From the NCBI GenBank assembly GCA_963082975.1, contig OY720344.1, positions 35,208,033-35,272,032 on the forward strand: a DNA stretch of 64,000 nt. The letters run 5' to 3'. Under the pieces are notes generated by a model. It did not search any database, had not been told where the DNA came from, and worked only from the letters and a program-made list of their open reading frames with translations. The position numbers were made by a program, and so were the translations under genes. Below are positions 10,111-21,399 of this stretch, piece after piece. This DNA is from Labia minor (lineage: Eukaryota > Arthropoda > Insecta > Dermaptera > Spongiphoridae). Position 1 is the stretch's first letter, and each line of letters begins with the position of its first letter.

Positions 10111-10417
10111 TAATAATAAATCACATTTTATATCACACAGTGAATTTCTAAAAAGGATCATTAAATATATATTGTATTATTTAATATTTTTAGAATATCT
10201 TTAATCTTTGATTATTTGATAAAAGTAATTTTATAATTTTGATTTGATTAATCTATGCGATTAATGATATATTCATTTGAAAATCCCTTTTCATATTTAA
10301 TAAAAAGATTTAAACTCGTTTAATCTCATTAAAAACAAAGGATTGATTATCGAGTGGTTTTATTGAATCTATTTTTACATTTTATTAAAAAACATAATTT
10401 TTTTAACAATACAAAAA

Positions 10418-11064
10418 ATAAGTTGACCTGTGGCCAGGTCCGAACCGACCGACGGTTTGAAATAAATTAATTTCCAGCTACAGAAACAATTTCAAATAAT
10501 TTTAATATATCTATTAATGTAATAAAAAACAGGTATGAATATAACATAAATATTTTTAATTTTATTTTATTTATAATATATAGCTGTAGTAGCCGGCGTG
10601 TCCGTGATTATAATAAGGAGGCTGTGACGTCATGAAGGGCTGGGTGACGTCATATAATTTTAAATTAAGAAAAACATAATGAAGATGATTTTTCCCGAGG
10701 ATAAAACCAATACATTCGTGGTGATATATAAAAAAAATCTCCTCATGTGAAATTTGGTGTGAAAATAACCCTTCCATTCCTATCGTCGATCGCTAATACT
10801 ACCACTTCCGGTTTCCGGATTTGCACCAAAAGTTGATCAATTCATCCCACTGATGCATTAAGTAAATATACCAAATTTCATCAAAATCGGTTGAGCCGTT
10901 CAGGCTGTACACATCTATACGGACGGACGGACGGACGGACAGACATCATGCTAAAAATACTTTTTTCTGTTAAGAAAATGCATGATTCGTGGAGATATGT
11001 AAAAATCTCCACATGTGAAATTTGGTGTGAAAACAATACCTCCCTTACTATCGTCGGTCGGTAA
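10418..11064 (+). repeat. R1 interspersed repeat, copy B, full length
   Basis: Very similar to copy A: it starts ATAAGTTGACCTGTGG and ends ATCGTCGGTCGGTAA, with (GGAC)n at about 10920-10944. It lacks a short stretch present in copies A and D next to the first duplicated segment. The two copies of the 80-bp segment lie at about 10705-10790 and 10987-11064. The base before the start is A, as in all six copies. Confidence 0.85.
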
Positions 11065-11790
11065 AAAGGAAAGAAATCGAAAAACCGGTAAACCAACAAC
11101 CAAAAAACTTCACCAGAAAACATAATAAATTATTTTATTTAATTTAAAACGGTCTCTAATCTGGTTATCCAAAGAATAAAATAAATAAATAAAATAAATA
11201 ATTAAGATTATTACGAAGAACTCGATTTTTGAAATGAAATGTAAAATGCTTTTGAACGAAATGAGATCTGACCCTTGAATGAAATAACAAATCTCTTTTT
11301 GAGATAAAATTAAATGTTTCCAGTAATAAGTAAAATGGAAGAAAATTAAAAAAAAGTCACATGACTGTGTAATTCATTATAAAATAAAATAAAAAAATAG
11401 CTCGACATTTAGTCGTAAATCTCCCGGCGGAATTGAATTAAATATTTAATAAAGTTTAAGGATTAAAAAGGAAAAGATTTATATTTATTTAAGAAAATCT
11501 TAATCATTCAAATTTTATACCCTTAGCTCAAATTATAAAATATATATAAATATAATCTTTTTATTAATAATAAATAAAATTAAAGTTAAATTACAATAAT
11601 AATTTATTAAAATTTTAAAAATACAAAGATGGGTGGCATAGTAGATATTGTATTACCAAAATAAATATATATGATTAATTCAAACTACTGAGAGCAATTA
11701 AAATTTAAAATAAATAAATGGATTATGATATTTCATTTGATAATCTAAAATATAAGTAAAATATAACTGAAAGATAAAAGAATATATATA
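11065..11790. other. AT-rich intronic DNA, nothing recognised
   Basis: Low-complexity AT sequence without supported features. Confidence 0.45.
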
Positions 11791-12472
11791 AGCTCCTTAT
11801 TCGCGCGCTTCCTTCATTCGCGTTTTCACTATTCGCGGGTAAAATTTCTTGCAACACACATTGAAGTCATTAACTGCGGAAAATGACAAAAAATCTATGC
11901 TAGTTCAAACTTTGACTGCAAACATAACCGACAATAGGACGAAATGGGTTCGAGCAGATAGAATCAAGTGTTATTCAGGAATTACTTGAATCCTAAGATT
12001 TGACCTAAACTGAATTAGAGGAAATTTTAAATTCACAGCCCATTCAAGAAGAGACTTCAACAAGCACTGGAAACGTGATTTTAATTTGAAAAATTTTATT
12101 TAAGGTTTAAGAATGGCAAATGAGCTTTGAGATTTCTTTATGAACATTGACCCGTCTATGGAACGAATTCTTATTTTTAAGAGGTAAATTGCTAATCCGG
12201 TTGCTGCGTATCAGTCTGAATTGAGGGATCTTTTAAAAACTACCAAGAAAGAGAAAATTACAAAATTCTTCAAACCATTGCCTAAGCCTAAAGATGATTA
12301 ATCAAAATGTTCCTAAACTTCAATTAAATTGATTTTATTATTTTTTTTTATATTTTGTCACCTAGGAATGTATCCCCTATAATCCCATATAAATTACCAT
12401 TCCGTATTCACGGTTTCTGTATTCGCGGCATATTTATGGAACATATACTCCGCGAATAAAGAGCTTTTACTG
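11791..12472 (+). mobile_element. pogo/Tigger-type transposon remnant
   Basis: The right end, read on the - strand, is CAGTAAAAGCTCTTTATTCG next to TA, the hallmark of pogo/Tigger termini. The left end keeps TCCTTATTCGCGCG in a degenerate form. Between them, frames at about 11950-12300 read ELEEILNSQPIQEETSTST, then NIDPSMERILIFKR and AAYQSELRDLL, KKEKITKFFKPLPK. This is the C-terminal tail of Tigger/jerky-like transposases (DPSMER-S and ITMFF-type end). The catalytic DDE region and the CENPB-type DNA-binding domain are missing, and stops and frame changes interrupt what is left. Confidence 0.68.
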
Positions 12473-12475
12473 TAC

Positions 12476-13062
12476 TATATCTCTGTTAAATTATTTTGAA
12501 GTATTCATAAAACAGTTAATCTTAACGGAATAACGGAAGATCAAAAGTTGCTATTTCTACCAAATAGATCTGAATTTAATGTAAAGTAATCAAAACTTCA
12601 AATTCCTTAATTTAATATTATTAAAAATAAATAATCTAAATGAAAACTAAGATGCTACAACAGCGTTATTTATATAGCGCAACTTATAAAAATCAAAAAA
12701 TGCAAATAATAAAAAAGTGTCAATTATATTAAATGATTGATTATGATGAGAGTGAGAGTGGAAAATATAAATTTGATGTTCTGTCAGATCTAATATCATA
12801 TTTGTATGCCAAAAGATAATTTGTTTTATTATATTTCATTCTAATTTATGATATACTAAAAATGTTCGAATGAATTATTGATTATTTGGTATATGCTGCT
12901 ATCTACAGCAAAAGCCAATAACTTGAATCCTTCTGATAGCAGCTGCCATCTGGCGTTTATAGAAAGAAATATGAATTTGCTAAAAGCGGATGTTTTAAAA
13001 ATATTATAGATTTATTTTATCTTTTATAATTTATATATCACTACATTTCCATTAAACTTTCA
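12476..13062. other. AT-rich intronic DNA
   Basis: No recognised feature. A patch at about 12890-12965 (GCTGCTATCTACAGC ... GATAGCAGCTGCCATCTGGC) is more complex but unidentified. Confidence 0.4.
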
Positions 13063-13108
13063 ACTATACCACGTTGAATGCATCGGTTCTCGTCTGATCA
13101 CTGAAGGT
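13063..13108 (+). pseudogene. 5S rRNA 5'-region fragment
   Basis: About 45 bases (ACTATACCACGTTGAATGCA, then TCGGTTCTCGTCTGATCACT, then GAAGG) follow animal 5S rRNA from about nucleotide 10 to 52 with only a few differences (TACCACG-TTGAA-GCATCGGTTCTCGTC-GATCAC-GAA). The rest of the gene, including the internal C box, is absent. It is therefore not functional: either a retroposed fragment or the head of a 5S-derived (SINE3-type) element. Confidence 0.72.
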
Positions 13109-13449
13109 TTAAATATTTTCATTAATTAATTAATATATATAATAAATTATTTTTATCCCACCAATATGAGCAACCAAAATTTTATTAAATAATAATAATA
13201 CTAAATATTAGAAACGCATATAGGAATATATTAGTTTCATTTATCATAAATTATTATTTTATTGTATATAATAAAAAATATTTATGAGAAATATAATTGA
13301 AAATTTTATTTTCTCATATCTATTAAAGTTTATCTTTTAGAGTTTATGAACCAAAAATGAGCAATCCAAAATGGAATAACGTAAATATCATAACATAAAA
13401 TTAGATACATTATACCTATATGGATTTCTAATCATAATATTATAAAACA

Positions 13450-13610
13450 AGGACGTTATGGTCCATAAACACAGTTCGAATGCCAATGAAAAGTCTGTTT
13501 ATAATGAAACCAATTAAGAAAAAGACTTGTGGATGCGGGATGTTTGAGTTGCAGAAATGTGGTTGCTGAAGCCAAGATCTTTTGAGCTCAGATATTTGTT
13601 CAGTTTTTTA
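13450..13610 (+). mobile_element. LINE 3'-end fragment
   Basis: Scattered codons (HSSNANEKSVYNETN; a DV-x-VAEMW-like piece; a tail GAGCTCAGATATTTG) parallel the C-terminal end of the LINE seen at 48060-50030, where GEMWLLMLLAF precedes the tail. Interrupted by stops and short. It is weaker than the other LINE fragments. Confidence 0.45.
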
Positions 13611-13887
13611 ATATTCATTAAAATTAGTATGTTAAATTTCTTTTAAATGACTTTTAAAATTTATAGTGAAATTCCTAACTACTTAAATAAAGTCAATAAA
13701 GAAGTTTTTTTTTGCTAAATTTCCAAAAATATTTCTTGAAATTTAATATTTATAAATTATGTATATTACTCTATCTATAATTATTTTTATTTCTAACTCA
13801 TAAATTTATCCAAATATCTACTTGCATATCTAAAAACTATATTGGTTGCACTTTCTCTGAATTGTTGCCGGAAAACTTTCATCTATC

Positions 13888-14510
13888 CAGTGGCGTACCT
13901 AGGGGGGTGCGGTGGGTGCGGTCCGCACCGGGCGGCACTTATCTTGGGGCGGCATTTTTTCTATTTATTTATAGTTGTAAAAAGCAACTTATTCATTTCA
14001 TATTTATTTTTTTTCTTTCTTGAATAATAAATGATTATTATGATTATTATAAGTTTACTATTTGATTTATATAAATTATGAATAACTATATGATTTCGAA
14101 CATTATTCCTCGGTGTAAATAAATGCATTTTAGTGTAAATTTTGAATTCTAATTCCAGGATAATAATTTTATTTTATTGTATTCATTAAAATTCGTTGAA
14201 TTCGTAAACGCATCATCGATTTTTCTTTTGAAAAGCAGGTCGGCGGAAAAAATATAAATATAAATTTTGAGAGCATTATACACGATTTTTCTAGTATGAA
14301 AGCTAGAAGAGTAAATATTATATTAATATGTTTACGAGTGCATACAAATATGTGTAAAAAAATTTACTCTCTGTGTATTAATTAATATTGATTAAATAAC
14401 TTAATAATTTATTTATGTGCATTAATTTATAAATACCACTATTTGTTTGACTTATAATAAAAAAGGCGGCAAACTGGAGATCGCCCCGGGCAGTTCTAGG
14501 TTCGCCACTC
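13888..14510. mobile_element. hAT-like non-autonomous element (CAGTGGCGTA family), copy 1
   Basis: It starts CAGTGGCGTACCTAGG and ends CTAGGTTCGCCACTC; the ends are inverted repeats. It is flanked by an exact 8-bp duplication, CATCTATC (13880-13887 and 14511-14518). The ends are GC-rich (GGGTGCGGTGGGTGCGG; GATCGCCCCGGGCAG) and the 500-bp middle is AT-rich without coding capacity. A relative forms the outer layer of the nest at 46311-47553. Confidence 0.85.
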
Positions 14511-14639
14511 CATCTATCCTTTATATAAAGTGGGATAAAGTTCATGCTGGAACGATAATATTATTATTTATTTTTATTTCAGGTGAACTTAAAAAAGAAA
14601 CAAAACGATTTTTTAAAATATAATATAGTAAGTAAGAAA

Positions 14640-15125
14640 TCATAAAAAAAAATTCCCGTAGTTTTTTATTATTAGATTGTCAAACACCGGGCTTGATTTT
14701 TTTTGCTTATTCAAACTGTGTTGATGTCTAGTGACTCCGCTATTTCCTGTCAGTTTGTGAGCCGGTCTTACTGCACCATTTGCAAAATTTCATCGACTTT
14801 TTTTTACTAGAGCGAGATGAATCTTTGTCATGGAAATTTCCGGAACGGAATCGAACAATTCACTTTAGGATCTTTCGTTCACTCAGTGGTGTATTGTCCC
14901 TGGACACTTCACATTTTTTTCGTCATGTTTTGCAGATAATTTTTTTTTCTCTATAATATTAAAAAAAAAATCACAAAATTTCTTCAGATATTTCATTCAT
15001 TTTTAAAACAATATAACTTTTTATAAGAGAAACAAATTAGAAAATTTTCACAAAAAATATAAGTTGAAAAATACTAAGCTTTTAAGCACAAGTTTGTTTG
15101 AGACCATAGTGTTGTCCAAAATATA
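14640..15125 (-). mobile_element. Tc1/mariner-superfamily transposase N-terminal remnant
   Basis: Read on the - strand, scattered frames resemble a transposase DNA-binding region: CSIPFRKFP, then KKVDEILQMV, then RLTN and QEIAESLDINTV. The layout recalls the second helix-turn-helix of mariner-like transposases (x-EIAE-x-L-x-IS). Stops and frame changes are frequent, no termini were identified, and the catalytic part is not present. Superfamily assignment is tentative. Confidence 0.42.
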
Positions 15126-15646
15126 GATATCAACACTAACTAGTGGCAAAAACAGTTAAGACTATATATATATACATTTATATATTTTATCATAGATTTA
15201 ATTAATAAAGAACTATATATTCATTTATAGTAAATGATAAATTTTTATTAAAGAATAAGATTATATGGAATACCATATATTATAATAATTTCACTAATAT
15301 TCAAAAATAAGTATTTTTCTATGCTCCAACATTAAATCTTGGAACTTGAAGCAAAAAAAACTCATCCCCATGATAGGACATAAAAGTCGTTTGCAGGAGC
15401 CCGGATAAATCATTAACGCTACTTTGACTGAAATGAACACAAAGATTGAAAAAAAAATATTTTAAATTCTATGTCTTCCTTGAATAAAAATGAAATTTAT
15501 TTGTTTTAAAAAATATTTATCTTGAGAAAAATTTACACCATAATAAGATATCTCAATGTAGCTATTCTTATCAACAATTTATAGATTTTTTGTCATATCA
15601 TATTATTATTAAATTAAACTGCTACATAAAAAACAGCTCACATATA

Positions 15647-15841
15647 CAGGGTTATTCAAAAAGATAGAGTAGATTTCAAACATTTATTTCTTCAAGACTA
15701 CAAAAGATAGAAACATGATGATAACGTTAAACGATAGGGAAAAGTTTACAATTACAAGTTTACAATTATGGCACCGTTTATTACACGGATAATATCAATA
15801 GTGGCTCACTTGAAATCTGCCCTTTCGTTTTGAAAAACCTC
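15647..15841. mobile_element. mariner-type MITE
   Basis: The left end CAGGGTTATTCAAAAAGATA and the complement of the right end (GAGGTTTTTCAAAACG) form terminal inverted repeats that extend inward through AGATTTCAA. The element is 195 bp, flanked by TA on both sides, with no transposase coding. R2 copy 2 starts 30 bp downstream. Confidence 0.72.
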
Positions 15842-15871
15842 TATATTTATTATAATGTATTTACACCATTT

Positions 15872-15992
15872 TTACTATCTCGCCAGAGATAGTATTGCGA
15901 TCATAAAAATTTTCGATGTTGAGATTTTGATGTTTTTATACGTTTTGAAGGTTCCTGAATCATTTTCACTAAGGTTGAGAAAAATGTCTCTG

Positions 15993-16024
<32 letters not shown>

Positions 16025-16222
16025 GACAAGATTACGCAAAAACGGTTTGAGCTAGAATGATGAAATTTGGTACATGGACATTATTCAAAATTCGTAGTTT
16101 TCTATCAACTTTTGAGAAATGTAGCTCAACCGGAAGAGGGTCATTACCTACAACGTTTTGATTTTTTTTCCTCTAAAGTGACCGTAAAAATAAAAATATA
16201 TGTTTGATAATTTTAAAATAAA
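15872..16222 (-). repeat. R2 interspersed repeat, copy 2, 5' truncated
   Basis: In + orientation it begins TTACTATCTCGCCAGAGATA, the complement of the R2 terminal hairpin. It runs through TTGCGATCA, the (GT)n tract at about 15993-16013, ACGCAAAAACGGTTTGAGCT and GAGAAATGTAGCTCAACCGG. It stops after TATATGTTTGATAATTTT, so the AT-rich 5' part of R2 is missing. Confidence 0.75.
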
Positions 16223-16836
16223 AAATAAAAAAACAACATATAATACAACATAGTCTATTTCCTATTTGGATAAATGAGTTTATAATAAAACATAGAAAAT
16301 AAAAAGGTTGTAAATTTCGTTGATGTGCATAAACATGCTTTTGAATTTGGATGTCTATTCAAATCTTTTTTTTTTATTATTATTTTTATACTATTTGAAT
16401 ATTCAATAGAATTTTAAAGAGAATTTGGTTGATGTCTGCTTACACTATAGAGAGAGAAAAAATATCGAGAAAATTATATGTGAATATAGTTGTTGGGATA
16501 AAGGGTGCTATTCATGTGCAAACGCCTTCTGTTTAATAAAACGAATCACGCAATTTTTATTAGGCTCTGCATACAAATCTATTTGGGCGAAACTTTCAAT
16601 AGAGATTGACAATGCAACTGAAATCTTAATGGATATAATTTTATTCATTTATATTATTTGCATTTTATCCTTGGAGAATTGATTTTTTTGAAAACCCACG
16701 ACATAAGTCTTCATTTCTGATATTTTTTTTATATATATAAGAAAGAAATGGACAGTTCGATTTTACATTGATGGTTTCTTGTCAATTTAAATATAACAGT
16801 AAATGAACAAACCCATCCCAAACCCAATCTTCATTT
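16223..16836. other. Unassigned AT-rich stretch with an 85-codon open frame
   Basis: A + strand frame at 16425-16682 is open for 85 codons (starting MVDVCLHYRERKNIEKI) and has a Cys-containing middle (CSWDKGCYSC-like). It has no recognised domain and no splice context that favours it. I do not call it a gene. Confidence 0.3.
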
Positions 16837-16900
16837 CAGGCATGTGCAAATACGGTCCGCGAGCCGCATCCATGTTATGTTATTTTAAAACTTAGTCTTT
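16837..16900 (+). mobile_element. hAT terminus fragment
   Basis: CAGGCATGTGCAAATACGG followed by TCCGCGAGCCGCATCC follows the common hAT terminus pattern CAGG-x-GTG-x-CAAA-x-ACGGCCCGCGGGCCGCATCC. No opposite end was located, so only this terminus is annotated. Confidence 0.55.
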
Positions 16901-17212
16901 ATCTAAATATTTTAACCCCTATTCAATAGAAAGTGAAAATCCAGAGTAAACAAAAATATATATTTCAATAAACAGAAACAAATTGAAGGGTTTAAATATT
17001 TTTATTTCTCTTTTATTTAAATTAAATTATGTTTCTTGCATTCTAATACACATAGTATATTTATATCTAGTTTAGATTTTTCAAAAAAAAAGATATTTTT
17101 TTAAAATAATTTAATTTATCAAGTAGTTATTTATATATTGATTTAAATAAAAATAAGAAGCCACGTCTAAATTCGTGGTTTTTCGGAAATCTTAGTTTTT
17201 TTTAAAGAAATA

Positions 17213-17391
17213 AGCTGGAGTGTCTCCACTCGACTATCTCACAATTTGAATTGGATTAAATAACATATATTATAAGTATTTAGATTAAACATAATTAAAT
17301 TATAAATTAAAATTAATAAATTATATTTATTAAACCAGCGCGTGTTTGGCTCCTTGTTGATGGTACCAAATTTTTGTGATCGCAATACTAT
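17213..17391 (+). repeat. R2 interspersed repeat, copy 3, internally deleted
   Basis: It has the R2 start AGCTGGAGTGTCTCCACTCG and the AT-rich 5' region, then AAACCAGCGCGTGTTTGGCT (shared with the 46711 copy). It then jumps directly to TTTGTGATCGCAATACTAT, the R2 3' end, so the core and microsatellite are missing. Confidence 0.7.
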
Positions 17392-17563
17392 AAAGGAGAG
17401 GAGTTGTGCTTTGGAAGGTGCTACCGGCTGGTTTTAAATTATAATACATTAATATTTTTATAAACGCATTGACTGCGTCAACATAGACTACTTTATTATT
17501 ATTTAAATATTATCTGTCTCGCGATTTTATCTCATTTTTCCCCTTAGTATGAATCTTCTAGAT

Positions 17564-17826
17564 TAGTGTTTCTCAACCTTTTTGGACCAAACTTCGTAAG
17601 GTCGGCCTTATAATTCGCCCCCTATAAATTTTAACAGATAAAAATTGCATGATAATCCCTAATATAAAGTAGGTACACTTGGTGATACTTAGAGCTATAT
17701 TGAAAAATAGAGTTTCAGAATCTGATCGCAAAATCATCTCACCTTTTTTTTAGAGTTGAAAATGATTTCGCCCCCCAAAGATAACTATCCCCCTCATCAC
17801 CCTCTTTAAGATGTTGAGAATCAATA
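17564..17826. mobile_element. hAT-like MITE (TAGTGTTTCTCAACC family), copy 1
   Basis: It starts TAGTGTTTCTCAACCTTTTT and ends GTTGAGAATCAATA; these are inverted repeats. It is flanked by TCTAGAT at 17557-17563 and 17827-17833. The 263-bp body contains C-rich inner segments (ATTCGCCCCCTATAAATTTT; CGCCCCCCAAAG) shared with the copy at 49460-49823. Non-coding. Confidence 0.8.
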
Positions 17827-17833
17827 TCTAGAT

Positions 17834-18479
17834 GGTTTTCTTACTTTGTTAATTTGAAATATAAGTTTGGAGTTTGATATATGATCACATGTCATCTTTT
17901 ATTAATTACAATCATTAATTGTTACTATTTGAAATTTAAATATTCAAATTTTTTTGAAAAATTATAGTAAATTAAATTCTTAATCTTTAATAATCTTTAA
18001 TAATATTTAGTTTTCGATTTATGTTTTTAATGGATTTCATTTTTAGTTTCCAGGATAGATATAATAATCCGTAGGATTTGTTTAGACAGGGTGACATTTA
18101 TTTTCAAGAAGATTTTCTTGTCAGAAAATCGAATGATTTTACTCAAGTTGGAAAAATTACTTACCAAAAATCCATTTTTTTTTTATTAACACTTTTGAGG
18201 AAGACAAATACAAACACATCGACTCAAGTTAAAACAAAGTATAAAAAAAGAATAGTTTCATAAGATATTTATTTAATAATAAGATTTATTTAAAGTGAAT
18301 TAAAACATACTTATTTATTTCATTGTAAATCCGATTACGTGAAAATATATAATCACAGAGAAATTTCTTGATTGATCTTTAATTAATCAATTGATTTTAT
18401 ATGAAATGTCTGTAATCTGATTTAGTTTAGTTTAATTTTGGAATTGAGTTTCAGTTATATATTATTGTATAGAGAGTAG
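17834..18479. other. AT-rich intronic DNA, nothing recognised
   Basis: No ORF, repeat or motif could be supported here. Confidence 0.45.
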
Positions 18480-18487
18480 GATATAGG

Positions 18488-18694
18488 TAGGATGACCAAA
18501 CGACCCGTTTTTCTGGGATTGTTCCGTTTTTAGGTTCGACAAACGGTTTACCTTTTTTTTAGAACCAAATTGAAAAAATTTTGAAAAAAGAGTACGACAT
18601 GTCTTATATATTTAAAAAACGGAACAATAAGCTGTCCCAAAGACATCGGAACGCCGGGACAGAGCACCTAAATAAGGGACGTTTGGTCACCCTA
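18488..18694. mobile_element. hAT-like MITE (TAGGGTGACC family), copy 2
   Basis: TAGGATGACCAAACGACCCG at the left and AGGGACGTTTGGTCACCCTA at the right are inverted repeats. An exact 8-bp target duplication, GATATAGG, lies at 18480-18487 and 18695-18702. The body (207 bp) is non-coding and relates to the copy at 6366-6546 in inverted orientation. Confidence 0.85.
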
Positions 18695-18731
18695 GATATA
18701 GGAGATATAAAAGATCAAATAAATAAAATAA

Positions 18732-19041
18732 TGAGGAGATTTTTTTATATATCACCACGAATCATGCACTTTGTATTGGTTTTATCCTCGAGAAAAATCA
18801 TATTTATTAGTTTTTTCTTAATTTAAAATTATATGACGTCATCCAACCATTCATGACGTCACAGCCTGGTCTTACATATATATTATAAATAAAATAAAAT
18901 TAAAAATATTTATGTTATATCCAAATCTGTTTTTTATTAAATTAATAGATATATTAAAATTATTTGAAATTGTTTCTGTAGCTGGAAATTAATTTACTTC
19001 AAACCGTCGGTCGTTTCGGACCTGGCCACAGGTCAACTTAT
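18732..19041 (-). repeat. R1 interspersed repeat, copy C, truncated
   Basis: The - strand R1 copy keeps the 5' end (complement ends GGCCACAGGTCAACTTAT) and the TGACGTCA pair (GACGTCATCCAACCATTCA...). It breaks off at ATGAGGAGAT, inside the first 80-bp segment. The microsatellite core and the 3' end are missing. Confidence 0.78.
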
Positions 19042-19764
19042 TAGTATATACATACATATTATAAACTATACACAAATAATTTTATTATTATGATTATTAT
19101 CCATTTAAGAAATATCTATAGGTACTTTATATTTATTTTTAAAATATTATTTCATACGAATTTATTTATTCAAAAATTTAATTAACAAAGAATGAACAAA
19201 TTTTTTAATTAAAAATCCCATTTATAAAGTAAACTAACTTTTTCTCTCTCCCTCTCTCTATAGGTTGGTTTACATGGTTGTCTTAGTCGCATCCTCCCTT
19301 GTATTGTCTTTAATTTGGAACCATTCGATTCGTTAAATTCATAGAAACTATTTCATCTCTAAAATAACACAAAAGTCAAAACATAGGTACTTAATCACAG
19401 AAATTTGAAAATACAATTCATTTATTTAATATATATATATATATATACATAAGTACTTTACTAAAAAGAACCATAACAAAAAAAAACTTAATTAAATCCT
19501 TTTCTTTTGTTTCCTTATTCAAATACTTCACAAAATCACCTCCCTTTGTAAAAAAAAAGAGAATTTTATTCTATTTATTTCTTATTATCCTTTTATAAAA
19601 AAAAACATGGCATTTGCAAATTCTCTAATCTTCTTTTCTTTTCTGGACTCTTGAAATATTTGATTCAAGTTTTCTAAAAAGAACAATTGAATTTTTATCA
19701 GGCTTTGCCTTTTTCTTTATTGATTGAGGTGTAAATTAGGATAGGGGTAAAGGGTTGGAGAGAT
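19042..19764. other. AT-rich intronic DNA with pyrimidine tracts
   Basis: A CT-rich tract ending in TATAG/GTTGG at about 19240-19263 looks like a splice acceptor, but no conserved exon follows. Otherwise nothing was recognised. Confidence 0.35.
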
Positions 19765-20004
19765 TTGTGGCTCAAATTTTATCCCTCCATTGGCAAACGA
19801 AGTCAGCAGGTGGCTGTTGCAACGATTCGATTTCAGTACTCGTTATCGTTCGAACTGCCTCTGTCTCTTATCAGTCCTATTCTCGAAGCGTGGTCAATTT
19901 TCAATTTACCTCTTAACTTCTTATCAGTTCAATTCGTTGAAACCATATTGCGCTCGTTATTTGATATAATGGATCATCTTACTTTCAATCAAGGATTTAA
20001 ATAA
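19765..20004. promoter_or_regulatory. Unexplained balanced-composition block, possible regulatory element
   Basis: About 230 bp have clearly higher GC and complexity than the flanks and no repeat match in the window. The block contains two CTTATCAGT sites about 50 bp apart (GATA-factor-type GATAAG on the - strand) and an E-box-like CAGGTG. A 79-codon + frame spans it (starting MWLKFYPSIGKRSQQV) but has no splice sites or recognised domain. Regulatory function is inference only. Confidence 0.3.
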
Positions 20005-20884
20005 GGATTCAAGCCAACATTATTTCATCTCATCATTCATTATCTTCTATTATTTATAGTAATATTATTTTGAGAAGCCTTGGAAAAACTAATATTTCTT
20101 ATTAATTAAAAAAAATGTATACATAATAAATATTTGAAATGATTTTATTTCTTTAAAATTAAATAAATAAAATAAATTCTCATTTTAAATAATATTAATA
20201 TGATATAATTTAATATCAATTTATAATCAATATTTAATATCAATTAATTTTGATTGAACACTTTTTGTTTGAAAGTATAAATTAATATGCTTTTTACAAA
20301 GTGCTCTTTCTATCTAATCAAAAATTAAAATAATACAATTAAGAAATCATTAGAAAGTTCTTGAATATTTTCAAACAAACTTTTTTTTTTTAAATAAAAT
20401 CTTATATATAAAATCTTAATAGTTCATTTGTGAAAATGTAAAAATGGTAATAAGTTACAATCAAAGAGAGTGTATGGTCAGAAGTATATGGTAAGAAATA
20501 TAAGAAGTAATTCCAGTACTTACTATATATCCTTTAGACATCAAACAATTCAGATGTCTAGATATAGTTTCACTGTAAAGTCCATTGACACGCGATATCT
20601 TTAAAACTACTAGCCACACCAATTATTTCTTAATACGATATCTATGATGAATTTCTCATGTAGCAGCTTTGAGATAGTTTTTTTTTGATGGGAGACGAAT
20701 TAGAATATTAATATTTTATACATAAAGGATGTTTCAATCGGAGCGCAATATTTTAATATTCAATAAAACATGGTTTTCTGTAGAAAACTATAGAAATATT
20801 TATTGATTTATAGTATATATATATTTATAAACATGATGTCTGTTTTTCTGTTTATCCTTCGCTATATTTTCGGATTACGAACAA

Positions 20885-21397
20885 AGCGACTTTTTGAATG
20901 AAATCTAGGTTTTTTGATAAAAAATTATTTTATTGTATTTTTTCAACGTAGTCTCTTTGAGCTTTATACACTTCGTCCAAAGTTTCTCCAATTTTTTTAT
21001 CCCTCCCAAAAAATAAGATTTGTCGATGACATCAAAATAGCTTTGTTTGTGAGATGCTTTCATCGTTGGAGTCAAATCTCTTTCCGTCGAGCCATTTTTC
21101 AGGTTTGGAAACAAGAAATAGTCACTCAGGGCTAAATCCGGAGAATAGGGCGGATGAGAGAGCAATACGCATTCTAATTCATGGATTTTCTTTGAAATTC
21201 ATTTTATTTTCATTTTTTTCTTCTCAAATCACGAGATAGTCTGCTATTAATGGATGTCAAACAAAAACTAAAAGACCCACCTGGTTCAAATTTAGATAGT
21301 TGTCTGCTGACAGGAACAGTGTTGCCTTTTCATTTAACAGACGGGAAATTCAAAAAGTCATGGGCTTATTGACCTGCCCTTGTTTTTAGGTGCATTT
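20885..21397 (-). mobile_element. mariner transposon, internally deleted, copy 1
   Basis: The - strand frame 21165-20905 encodes the transposase C-terminus: LSHPPYSPDLALSDYFLFPN, then KNGSTERDLTP, DKSYFLGGIKKLEKLWTK and IKLKETTLKKY. This contains the third catalytic acidic site region of mariner (YSPDLAPSDY-F-LF). At the 5' side (right), AGGGCAGGTCAATAAGCCCA resembles a mariner terminus. The transposase N-terminus and the first two catalytic Asp residues are missing. A near-identical shorter copy lies at 23015-23430. Confidence 0.78.
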
Positions 21398-21399
21398 GT

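Noticed and set aside
16425-16682. 85-codon + frame with several Cys
   Set aside because: Codon composition matches the AT background, there is no homology I recognise, and there are no convincing splice or promoter signals.
19240-19330. CT tract plus TATAG/GTTGG as receptor exon 4
   Set aside because: The translation lacks the expected venus-flytrap motifs, and no donor with conserved sequence follows.
20560-20720. Patch that felt like a known repeat (CGCGATATCTTTAAAACTAC ... GATGGGAGACGAA)
   Set aside because: I could not place it in a family and there is no second copy in the window.
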